Assembly (NCBI GenBank): GCA_910585385.1
Contig: CAJUDV010000002.1
Coordinates: 1-64,000 of the forward strand
Direction: 5' to 3'
Length of the DNA stretch: 64,000 bases
Source of the DNA: an uncultured Oscillibacter sp.
GTDB taxonomy: Bacteria; Bacillota; Clostridia; Oscillospirales; Oscillospiraceae
The notes under the pieces were generated by a model that was not told the DNA's origin, searched no databases, and saw nothing but the letters and a program-made list of their open reading frames with translations. Made by a program: the position numbers and the translations under genes. Shown here piece after piece: positions 40,690 through 48,356 of this stretch (position 1 is the stretch's first letter; each line of letters starts with the position of its first letter).

Positions 40690-43600
40690 TGAATACACTG
40701 GCCGGTATGGGCCTGGCCGGCGGCGCCGTGCTGGCGCTGTGGCTGCTGGTCTCTGGAGCCCTGAAAAACCGCCTGCCCGCCCGGTGGCACTACCGCGTTT
40801 TAAAAGCCAGCCTGTTTTTCTTTCTGGTCCCCGTGGGGCGGCTTCTGCCCCTGGCGGGGCGGGCCCTGTCCGCCATGAGGACGGCCCCTGCGGTCACCGG
40901 GCCTGTTCCGGCGCCGGCGGCGCCCAATATCCCCGTGACGGTGCTGCCCCGGGTGCCCGTGACGGCGCCTGCCGCCCCCGTGGTCCCGGGGGTCCCTCAG
41001 CCGGAGCCCTTCTTCGTCACCGCCGAGACCCTCCGGGCTCTGGCGCTGGTGTGGGCCGTCGGAGCTGCCGGGATGCTGGCGTACAAGGCGTTTGTCTATC
41101 TCCGGCTCCGCCGCCGGGTGTTCCGGGAGAACCGGCCCGTCTCCTCCCGGGAGGCCCAGCTGGTTTTTTGGGCCTGCAAGCGGCAGATGGGGCTCCGGGG
41201 CTCCGTGGACCTGCGGGAGAATCCCGCGGCCCGGTCCCCCTTCGCGGCGGGACTGCTGCGGCCCACGGTGGTGATTCCCTCCGTGTCCCTGGGGCGGGAG
41301 GAGCTGCGCTACCTCTTCCTCCACGAGCTGACCCATATCAAAAGCGGCGATCTGTGGGTGCGCTTTTTGGCCATGCTGGCCCAGGTCATCCACTGGTACA
41401 ACCCCTTTGCCTACCTGCTGTGCCGGAGCATTCAGACCGTCAGCGAGCAGAGCTGCGACGAGCGGGTGGCCTGCCCCCTGCCGCCGGAGGAGCGGTATGT
41501 GTACGGCAATGTCATCTTGAAATTAGCTGCGGGCGCGGCGGCGGGAAGCGGCGACTGGGCCGCGTCCCTGTCCGCCCGCGAATCCATGGAAAGGAGACTG
41601 ACCCGCGTGTTGAAAACTGAAAAATTGAGGGGATATAAGCGGCTGCTGGCCCTGGCCCTGGCGCTGGCCATCCTGGCCTGCGGCGGCGGAGCCGCCCTGG
41701 CGGCCCGGAACCCCCTGCCTGTGTCGAAGGAGGCAGAGGAGCCAGCCCGCACGGTGACCGCCCTTCCGACAGAGGGCGGGGACAAGAGCGGCGGAACGGC
41801 CGCGAAACCCGGCGGGGCTGCGCCCGCTGTCCCTGCCCCTACAGAGGAGCAGGTACTGGCCGCCCGGAAGGAAGCCCTCCGGGGCATGTCCGACCAGCAG
41901 ATCCAAAAGCTGACGGAGACCGTGAAGACGGCAAACCTGTGTTTGGAGCAGGAGTATATGTACAACGACCTCTTCGGCAGACTGGAGGACCCGGAGAGCT
42001 TATACTGGAACTATTTCCACCAGACAGGAGAGATCCAGATCGACTGGGCGACGGAAGGTCATATCGACAAAGAAGCTGTCTGTGCAGCGGAGGGCTTAAC
42101 GGAAGAGGAGTTCTACGCCAAGTACGGGGCTCAGGTTGTAGCAGCCAACCGCTATGACGCGGCGTTTTTTATCTCCCTTTTCAATACGCTGCGGGACAGC
42201 GCGCAAAACAGCGCCCTGAAAGCGGAGCTCCAGTACCTCATCGATCAGACCGCATTGGCGCGGGATACCCACGAGATGGAGCGCGTGAATAATGTCTACA
42301 AGAAGCTCCACGACCTGGACTATTTCCTCCTGCGCTACGGTCCTGCGGACGCAGGTCCTTATATGCAGGACACCTCCACCATCTCCAAATACTACGGGAC
42401 ATTGGGGGCTTTCTACAGTGCGCCCGCTCCAGCGGAAAATCCGGCGGCGGGGGAGACCGCCGGGGACGGCAAAGAGCCGGACAGGCCCGTCACCACCAAC
42501 GGCACCCCCAGCGAGGCCTTTTTGAAGGAGCTGCGGGAATACTTTGCCGCCCGCGTTCCAGGCATTACGGAGAATACCCCCGTACTCTTCGGCGACCATG
42601 CGCTGATTGTGAGCCGGGGCGGGACCCTGCTGCCGGACGAGGAGTTTTCCTCCTATACGTGTTCTTACGGCGGCTCGGGAAATAAGTCCCCCGTCATCTA
42701 TAAACAATTTGGGACCAAGACCTTCCCGAGTTCTGCCAGTGAAAGCGGTACTTCCGCCGCCATCAGTGAGGAGTATTACGTGGGGAACAGGGACGCTTTT
42801 TTGAAGGACTTTAAGCTGAGAAATTTGGAGCAGCTGGTCAATGGCGAGTTTCCCAAAAACAGCAGGGGAGAAAGCTACGGCTCGGAGTCCTTTGGGCGGT
42901 ATGTGGGCTACTATCCCGATCTGGCCTTGGCCCAGGGAACAAAGGGTGAGACCGGCTATCTCTACGCTCCTGATGAGGGAAATATACCCCATAACCTCCC
43001 CAAGGACGAGTGCCCCCATGCGTTTTTGGTCCCCCTCTACGACAAGGAGCACAACGAGATCGGAAAATTTGAGATGTGCTGCGGCGGACACATGATGGAG
43101 GACGTCGCCGCAAAGGACCTGAACATCCAGGAGGCTAAGGCGGCCCTGGAGAACGCCGCCGCCCCCACCTACAGCGACCCCAGCCAGGAGACCCTGGCGA
43201 AAATCCGGGAGGCGTGGGAAGTTACGGCGGATACCCCCGTCCTCTTTGGAGACAGGGAGCTGATCCTCAGCCGGGGCGGCACGCTGCTGCCGGATGACGA
43301 TCCCTCCTCCTATTGTATGGCTGGCGATACCCTGTACAAGCGGTTTAAGGGAAAGGACGGCAGAGGCTACGAGGAATACGAGGTGGGCAATGTGGAAGCC
43401 CTCAGTGAGTTTGCCCGAAAACTGGCGGATCAGCAGCTGGTGAACGGAGACTATCCCCGGAACAGCAGGGGTGAGACCTACGGCTCCGACAGCCTTTTGA
43501 GCGGCTTTGTTGGCTGCGCTCCCGATCTGATTGCCGCCGTGGGCGAGGACAATGTGGAGGGCTACATCCGGGAGCGGGACGAACCGGGCTATGAGCTTCG

Positions 43601-43802
43601 GAAGGCCCGCGATATAGAGGGTTATATGGCCCTGAGGAAGGCCAATCCCGGCCCCCAGCCCATCCCCCTCTATAACTCCGAGGGAACGGTCATCGGTACC
43701 TTCATGTGCGGCGGCGGCTACGGCCCCGAGGATCTGGGGATTGAGGGCATGAGCATTGAAGAGGCCAAGGCGGCTGTGGTGGCGATGTTTGACACGGAAT
43801 AG
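40686..43802 (+). CDS. BlaR1-like M56 protease with duplicated unknown sensor
   Basis: 1038 residues. Four membrane helices: two near residues 5-60, one near 117-135, one near 316-340. The cytosolic M56 zinc protease lies between helices 3 and 4, with H213-E-L-T-H in LFLHELTHIKSGDLW and a further ligand in SEQSCDERVAC. The extracellular part is not the class D beta-lactamase-like sensor of BlaR1. Instead residues 380-590 are helical and residues 629-790 and 848-1035 are two copies of a novel domain (NTPVLFGDHALIVSRGGTLLP and DTPVLFGDRELILSRGGTLL). Signal unknown. Coupled to the repressor gene. Confidence 0.85.
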   Translation: MMNTLAGMGLAGGAVLALWLLVSGALKNRLPARWHYRVLKASLFFFLVPVGRLLPLAGRALSAMRTAPAVTGPVPAPAAPNIPVTVLPRVPVTAPAAPVVPGVPQPEPFFVTAETLRALALVWAVGAAGMLAYKAFVYLRLRRRVFRENRPVSSREAQLVFWACKRQMGLRGSVDLRENPAARSPFAAGLLRPTVVIPSVSLGREELRYLFLHELTHIKSGDLWVRFLAMLAQVIHWYNPFAYLLCRSIQTVSEQSCDERVACPLPPEERYVYGNVILKLAAGAAAGSGDWAASLSARESMERRLTRVLKTEKLRGYKRLLALALALAILACGGGAALAARNPLPVSKEAEEPARTVTALPTEGGDKSGGTAAKPGGAAPAVPAPTEEQVLAARKEALRGMSDQQIQKLTETVKTANLCLEQEYMYNDLFGRLEDPESLYWNYFHQTGEIQIDWATEGHIDKEAVCAAEGLTEEEFYAKYGAQVVAANRYDAAFFISLFNTLRDSAQNSALKAELQYLIDQTALARDTHEMERVNNVYKKLHDLDYFLLRYGPADAGPYMQDTSTISKYYGTLGAFYSAPAPAENPAAGETAGDGKEPDRPVTTNGTPSEAFLKELREYFAARVPGITENTPVLFGDHALIVSRGGTLLPDEEFSSYTCSYGGSGNKSPVIYKQFGTKTFPSSASESGTSAAISEEYYVGNRDAFLKDFKLRNLEQLVNGEFPKNSRGESYGSESFGRYVGYYPDLALAQGTKGETGYLYAPDEGNIPHNLPKDECPHAFLVPLYDKEHNEIGKFEMCCGGHMMEDVAAKDLNIQEAKAALENAAAPTYSDPSQETLAKIREAWEVTADTPVLFGDRELILSRGGTLLPDDDPSSYCMAGDTLYKRFKGKDGRGYEEYEVGNVEALSEFARKLADQQLVNGDYPRNSRGETYGSDSLLSGFVGCAPDLIAAVGEDNVEGYIRERDEPGYELRKARDIEGYMALRKANPGPQPIPLYNSEGTVIGTFMCGGGYGPEDLGIEGMSIEEAKAAVVAMFDTE

Positions 43803-43816
43803 GCTGATACAGTGTG

Positions 43817-43850
43817 AGGGAGGCCCCGGCCTGATGGACGGGGCCTCCCT
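43817..43850 (+). terminator. Terminator after the BlaR1-like gene
   Basis: A 12-bp stem AGGGAGGCCCCG with a 10-nt loop lies 15 bp after the stop. U-poor tail ATTGCGTC. Confidence 0.6.
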
Positions 43851-43976
43851 ATTGCGTCTGTTTCGGAAGGGGCAGAGCGCTTCGCCGCCGCCTTTTGCGC
43901 GTGGGAGGTGTTCGTGCCGCACTCCGCGCGGCGCTAAGGGGCTTCGCGGGGGCCCCAAGAAGGCGGGCGAAAACCT

Positions 43977-45044
43977 TCAGCCCAGGTAGCTCAGCAGCCT
44001 CCCGGTCTCAATGGCCGCCAGCTCCCGCACGCCGTCAAAGTCCACGTAAGGGTTGTAGACCGCCTCCAGCCTGTCGTGGTTCGCCTTGGCGTCCTTGAGA
44101 GCCGTTACGCCCTCCTCCCGCAGAAGCGCCGCCATCCTGGTCTGGAACCGCAGCCGGGTTTTGCCCTCGATCTCCGTCATGGCGTCCAGCCGGATGCGCC
44201 GGTAGGGCTTCTTCCCGTAGTCCATCCCCGGCCGGGAGGTGACAAACGCCAGCCCCAGTCCCGGAATCAGCAGGTGCTCTATTCGGTTCAGGTCCTCCGG
44301 CGAGGGGCAGACGATGGTGTCCCAGCCGCCCGCCGCGGCCGCCGCGTGGATGCGGGCCAGGCCCCCGCCCGCCAGCTCCCAGCCGTCGGTGAACTCGTAG
44401 ACCCTGGGGCACAGGGTGTCCACGCTGTCAAACCGCCAGACGTACCCCTTGTGGGTGACGCTGCCCAAAAAGCGGCGGGTGGTCTTTCCCCGCTCTCCGC
44501 CCCGGCGGCGCAGCTCCCGGGAGATGATGCCGGAGATCCGGCGGTCCGCCCGCTCCCGGTCAAACCCGGCCCCCACGGAGGCCACGGCGTCCAGCTCCAC
44601 CTGCCGGGCGGCCTTCAGGCTGTGGTAGGCCCGGACGTAGGCGGCCTTATAGGCGTGGGTGTGGGTTTTCACGGCCTCAGCGTCCGCCTTGGCGGCGGTG
44701 AGGTCGTAAAAGCGGCCCAGGTCCACGTACCGGTCCACCGCGGCGGGGTATTGGGGCTCCACGACGTGGGGCGACGTGCCGTCTACCACCGCGCAGCGGA
44801 TCTCCGGCAGCACCACGCCGTCCAGGGAGTCCGGGTCTCCGGAGCACCACAGCCGCTCCACCGACGTGCCCGCCGCCTCCATGGCCCGGGCCACCTCCCG
44901 CATGAAGGTGTTCTTTCCCACGCCGGGGCCGCCTTTGAGCACCATCAGGTCGTATGTATCCTCAATGTCCACCATCTCCGGGAACAGGTTGCGGAACCCC
45001 TCGCCGCTGTTTGCTCCCACGAAAAAATCTGTGATCTGCGCCAT
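43977..45044 (-). CDS. P-loop ATPase (PRK06851-like)
   Basis: 355 residues. Two-domain nucleotide-binding protein; the P-loop is LKGGPGVGKNTFMREVARA, and Asn in GKN replaces the usual Ser/Thr. A second half has WDTIVCPSPEDLNRIEHLLI. I recall this as the conserved Firmicutes family PRK06851 of unknown function. The length and ends match family members. Only gene of its operon; AGGGAGG precedes ATG 45044. Confidence 0.8.
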   Translation of the reverse strand: MAQITDFFVGANSGEGFRNLFPEMVDIEDTYDLMVLKGGPGVGKNTFMREVARAMEAAGTSVERLWCSGDPDSLDGVVLPEIRCAVVDGTSPHVVEPQYPAAVDRYVDLGRFYDLTAAKADAEAVKTHTHAYKAAYVRAYHSLKAARQVELDAVASVGAGFDRERADRRISGIISRELRRRGGERGKTTRRFLGSVTHKGYVWRFDSVDTLCPRVYEFTDGWELAGGGLARIHAAAAAGGWDTIVCPSPEDLNRIEHLLIPGLGLAFVTSRPGMDYGKKPYRRIRLDAMTEIEGKTRLRFQTRMAALLREEGVTALKDAKANHDRLEAVYNPYVDFDGVRELAAIETGRLLSYLG

Positions 45045-45116
45045 AAGGATGCCTCCCTTTTGAATTTCACTCCCAGGATATGCGAAAACAACTTGACCTG
45101 ACAGCGGTCCGCGGAT

Positions 45117-45154
45117 AAAAGCCCCGCGCCTTTTTTAAAAGGCGCGGGGCTTTT
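45117..45154 (-). terminator. Terminator of the aminotransferase/PTS-IIC operon
   Basis: An 18-bp perfect stem AAAAGCCCCGCGCCTTTT with a TT loop and T runs on both sides. It is 16 bp past the membrane-protein stop codon. Confidence 0.88.
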
Positions 45155-45169
45155 TACACGATAGGGGCT

Positions 45170-46312
45170 TTAAAGATCCAGCTTGTAGTCTCCCTCTTTG
45201 ATGAGACCCTGCTTCCGCATGAGCTCGGATACCAGCCAGGACACGGCGGCGGGGATCACCACCGCCACCAGCGCCAGGCCGATCCAGTCCAGGGCCCCGG
45301 CAGAGAGGGCCGACTCCCCCTGGGCCAGGGCGTCCTCAGAGGGGCTCAGCCAGCCGGTGATGACGCCGATGGGGCCCACCAGGCCGCAGGTGCCCATGCC
45401 GGAGGAGATGGCCGCGCCATTCATCTTTATGCCAAAGACGCAGGTGGCGATGGGTCCGTTGACGATGGAGGCGACCACCGGCGGGACCCAGAGCACGGGC
45501 TTTCGCAGGAGGTTTGGCACCTGGAGCATGGAGGTGCCCAGGCCCTGGGAGGTGAGGCCGGCGACGCCGTTCTCCCGGTAGGAGGCCGCGGCGAAGCCCA
45601 CCATGTGGGCGCAGCACCCGGCCACGGCGGCGCCTCCCGCCAGCCCCACCAGGTGGAGGGCGGCGCAGATGGCGGCGGAGCTGATGGGCAGGGTCAAAAT
45701 CACGCCGATGATGGCGGAGACCAGGATGCCCATGAGGAAGGGCTGCTGGTTGGTGGCCCACATGATGACGTCTCCCAGCCAGCTGGCGGCGGCGCCGATG
45801 GGCGGCGCGATGAGGGAGGCCGCCAGTACGCCGGAGAGGATGGTGACGGTGGGGGTGACGATCAGGTCCACCGGGGTGCGCCTGGACACCAGCTTGCCCA
45901 GGAAGACGGCGATCAGCGTCACCACGAACACCGCCAGGGGGCCGCCGGTGCCCCCCAGGGAGTTGGCGGCGTAGCCCACCGCCAGGCAGGAGTAGAGCAC
46001 GTAGGGCGGGGCCTTCATGGAGTAGGCGATGGCCCCGCCCATGGCCGCGCCCTGCACGGCGTAGGCGAAGGTTTTGGCGTCCACCAGCAGGGCGAAGTCC
46101 ACCCCCCAGAGGGTGTAGTTCAGGTCAAAGAGGTATACGCCCACGGTGTTGAAGATGGTGCCGATAAGGAGCGAGGCGAAGAGGCCGTGGGCCATGCCCC
46201 CCAGGCCGTCGATGAAGATCCGCTGGGCGGTGAAGGAGATGTTCTGCTCCGCGCAGTACTTGCGGAAGCCTGTCAGTTCTTTGGTGTTGTCCATGTTGGT
46301 TTTCCTCGTCAT
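45170..46312 (-). CDS. PTS-IIC-like membrane protein (PTS_EIIC_2)
   Basis: 380 residues, about 9-10 hydrophobic helices. Signature stretches FIDGLGGMAHGLFASLLIGT, KAPPYVLYSCLAVGYAAN and NGAAISSGMGTCGLVGPIGV fit the PF13303-type PTS_EIIC_2 family, which lacks the cytoplasmic IIA/IIB domains. Substrate unknown; a gene pair with the aminotransferase upstream (12-bp gap) hints at transport of an amino-sugar or amino acid (inference). M7 (46294, AGGAAAACC upstream) is an alternative start. Confidence 0.82.
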   Translation of the reverse strand: MTRKTNMDNTKELTGFRKYCAEQNISFTAQRIFIDGLGGMAHGLFASLLIGTIFNTVGVYLFDLNYTLWGVDFALLVDAKTFAYAVQGAAMGGAIAYSMKAPPYVLYSCLAVGYAANSLGGTGGPLAVFVVTLIAVFLGKLVSRRTPVDLIVTPTVTILSGVLAASLIAPPIGAAASWLGDVIMWATNQQPFLMGILVSAIIGVILTLPISSAAICAALHLVGLAGGAAVAGCCAHMVGFAAASYRENGVAGLTSQGLGTSMLQVPNLLRKPVLWVPPVVASIVNGPIATCVFGIKMNGAAISSGMGTCGLVGPIGVITGWLSPSEDALAQGESALSAGALDWIGLALVAVVIPAAVSWLVSELMRKQGLIKEGDYKLDL

Positions 46313-46324
46313 TCTCTCTTAAAA

Positions 46325-47479
46325 TCAGAGTTTTTTCAGCCCCTCCAGGCGGTTCAGAGCGTCCAGCAGGGTCTCGTCCTTTTTGGCGAAGTGGAGGCGG
46401 ATCAGGTGGTTTACCGGCTCCCGGAAGAAGCTGGAGCCGGGCACGGCCCCCACGCCGATGTCCCGGGCCAGCATCTCACAGAATTGGAGGTCGCTGTCAA
46501 AGCCGTACCGGGAGATGTCCAGCAGGACGTAGTAGGCCCCCTCCGGGGTGTTGTGGGCAAGGCCCAGGCCGTCCAGGCCCCGGAGGAACAGCTCCCGCTT
46601 GTGGGCGTACTTGGCCAGCAGGTCGTCGTAGTAGTCCTGGCCGAACCGCAGTCCGGGGATCACCGCCTCCTGGAGAGGGGCCGCCGCCCCCACGGTGAGG
46701 AAGTCGTGGACCTTTTTGATGCGCTCCGAGATCTCCGCCGGGGCGATGGTGTAGCCCAGCCTCCAGCCGGTGATGGAGTAGGTCTTGGAGAGGGACGAGC
46801 AGGAGATGGTCCGCTCCCACATGCCGGGGAGGGTTGCGAAATAGACGTGCCGGCCGGGGGCGTAGACGATGTGCTCGTACACCTCGTCGGTGATGACGTA
46901 GGCGTCGTACCTCGCCGCGAGAGACGCGATGATCTCCAGCTCTCCCATGGTGAACACCCGGCCGCAGGGGTTGGAGGGGTTGCACAGCACCAGGGCCTTG
47001 GGGCGCCGGCGGAAGGCGTCCTCCAGCACCTCCGGGTCAAAGCGGAAGTCCGGCGGCGTCAGGGGCACGTAGATGGGCTCCGCCCCGGAGAGGATGGTGT
47101 CCGCGCCGTAGTTCTCGTAGAAGGGGGAGAAGACGATGACCTTGTCGCCGGGGTTGGCCACGGTCATCATGGCGGCCATCATGGCCTCGGTGCTGCCGCA
47201 GGTGACGGTGATCTCGCTGTCGGGGTCGAGGCGGCGGCCCATACAGCGGGCCTGCTTGTCCGCCAGGGCCTCCCGGAAGTTCTGGGCGCCCCAGGTGACG
47301 GAGTACTGGTGGACGTTCTCCCCCGGGGTCTGGGCCAGCCGGTCCAGAATGGCCCGGGGCGGGTCGAAGTCCGGAAACCCCTGGGAGAGGTTGACGGCGC
47401 CGTAGCGGTTGGAGATCCGGGTCATGCGCCGGATCACCGAGTCGGTGAAGTGGGCCGTGCGGGTGGAAAGCTGCTGCAT
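46325..47479 (-). CDS. Pyridoxal-phosphate aminotransferase, class I/II
   Basis: 384 residues. NLSQGFPDFDPP and HQYSVTWGAQNFREALA at the start, DEVYEHIVY, PLP lysine in SSLSKTYSITGWRLGY, and RLHFAKKDETL at the end. This is an aspartate aminotransferase/kynurenine-oxoglutarate (YbdL/MetA-like) subgroup that often uses methionine or aromatic substrates. Precedes the PTS-IIC-like gene and is divergent from the methionine operon, with a matching promoter. Confidence 0.92.
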   Translation of the reverse strand: MQQLSTRTAHFTDSVIRRMTRISNRYGAVNLSQGFPDFDPPRAILDRLAQTPGENVHQYSVTWGAQNFREALADKQARCMGRRLDPDSEITVTCGSTEAMMAAMMTVANPGDKVIVFSPFYENYGADTILSGAEPIYVPLTPPDFRFDPEVLEDAFRRRPKALVLCNPSNPCGRVFTMGELEIIASLAARYDAYVITDEVYEHIVYAPGRHVYFATLPGMWERTISCSSLSKTYSITGWRLGYTIAPAEISERIKKVHDFLTVGAAAPLQEAVIPGLRFGQDYYDDLLAKYAHKRELFLRGLDGLGLAHNTPEGAYYVLLDISRYGFDSDLQFCEMLARDIGVGAVPGSSFFREPVNHLIRLHFAKKDETLLDALNRLEGLKKL

Positions 47480-47518
47480 TTGGTTCCCTCCTTAATTCAG
47501 GATCGATTTGACCAGAAT

Positions 47519-47628
47519 ATTTTACAGGTCCCGCCCCCTTCCGTCAAGTACCGAAGGAAGCCGCTGCGGCGGCCCGGCGGCGGAAATGGGACGGCAATAT
47601 TGACGCGGGGCCGGAAAGGGTGTAAAAT
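47519..47628. promoter_or_regulatory. Divergent promoters with identical elements
   Basis: Minus (aminotransferase): TTGACG (47542-47547), 17 bp, TAAAAT (47519-47524). Plus (methionine operon): TTGACG (47600-47605), 17 bp, TAAAAT (47623-47628). Both have the same -35 and -10 hexamers. A short hairpin AGGCGCA/TGCGCCT (47647-47666) lies in the plus leader. No riboswitch structure is recognisable in the 60-base leader. Confidence 0.78.
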
Positions 47629-47696
47629 TCTCAGCAAAACGCACAGAGGCGCACCTCTTTGCGCCTGTATTTTCTGTGGAAGGGCGGGATGGAATT

Positions 47697-48356
47697 TTGA
47701 GCTCTCCGTTGATTGAGGAGGCCCTGCGGTACCTGGGCGCTGCCGGCGCGCCGGAGGCGCTGCGGCGGCAGGTGGCGGGGGAGGCGGAGGCGCTGTCCGC
47801 CCAGATCCGGCCCCGGTATGTCTACCGGGTGTACGGACTGGAGCTGCGGTCAGGCGGTGTCGGCCTGGTGGGCGCCGGGGTGGTCCTGCGGGGTGACACC
47901 GCCGCCCGGATGCTGGAGACCTGCGGCCAGGCGGCGCTGCTGGCCTGCACCCTGGGGGCCCGGTTTGACCTGACCCTGAACGCCGCCCAGGTCCGGGACA
48001 TGGCCCGGGCCGTGATTCTGGACGCCGTCGGCAGCGCGCTGGTGGAGCGGGGCTGTGACGAGGCGGAGGCGGAGCTGTCCGCCCGCTTTCCGGGGCGGTA
48101 TCTCACGGACCGGTTCAGCCCCGGCTACGGGGATCTGCCCCTGGACCTCCAGGGGGACATCTGCGCCGTCTTGGACGCGTCCCGGCGGCTGGGGCTTACG
48201 GTGACGGAGAGCCTGCTCTTAAACCCGGTGAAGTCCGTCACCGCCGTCATCGGGGTGTCGGACCGGCCCCAGATGGCCCGCGTCCGGGGCTGCGATTACT
48301 GTCAGATGCGGGAGCGGTGCCCGCTGCGCAAGGGAGGAAAACACTGTGGGAACTGA
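47697..48356 (+). CDS. Methionine synthase activation-domain protein
   Basis: 219 residues corresponding to the C-terminal activation domain of B12-dependent methionine synthase. It shows YVYRVYGLEL, DRFSPGYGDLPLDLQ (SAM-binding RxSPGYxxxP motif) and SVTAVIGVSDRP, ending in a cysteine-rich tail (CDYCQMRERCPLRKGGKHC). In Firmicutes it reactivates oxidised cob(II)alamin MetH in trans. Here it is separate from MetH, whose start lies inside its end. TTG 47697 follows GGGATGG; GTG 47676 is an in-frame alternative without a ribosome site. Confidence 0.85.
   Translation: MSSPLIEEALRYLGAAGAPEALRRQVAGEAEALSAQIRPRYVYRVYGLELRSGGVGLVGAGVVLRGDTAARMLETCGQAALLACTLGARFDLTLNAAQVRDMARAVILDAVGSALVERGCDEAEAELSARFPGRYLTDRFSPGYGDLPLDLQGDICAVLDASRRLGLTVTESLLLNPVKSVTAVIGVSDRPQMARVRGCDYCQMRERCPLRKGGKHCGN

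Noticed and set aside
40686..43802. Beta-lactam resistance locus
   Set aside because: Although BlaI/BlaR1-like genes are present, the sensor domain is not the beta-lactam type and no beta-lactamase or PBP gene is adjacent.
47629..47696. Possible SAM riboswitch, T-box or B12 riboswitch ahead of the methionine operon
   Set aside because: The leader is about 60 bases with only a small hairpin; no conserved riboswitch core can fit.
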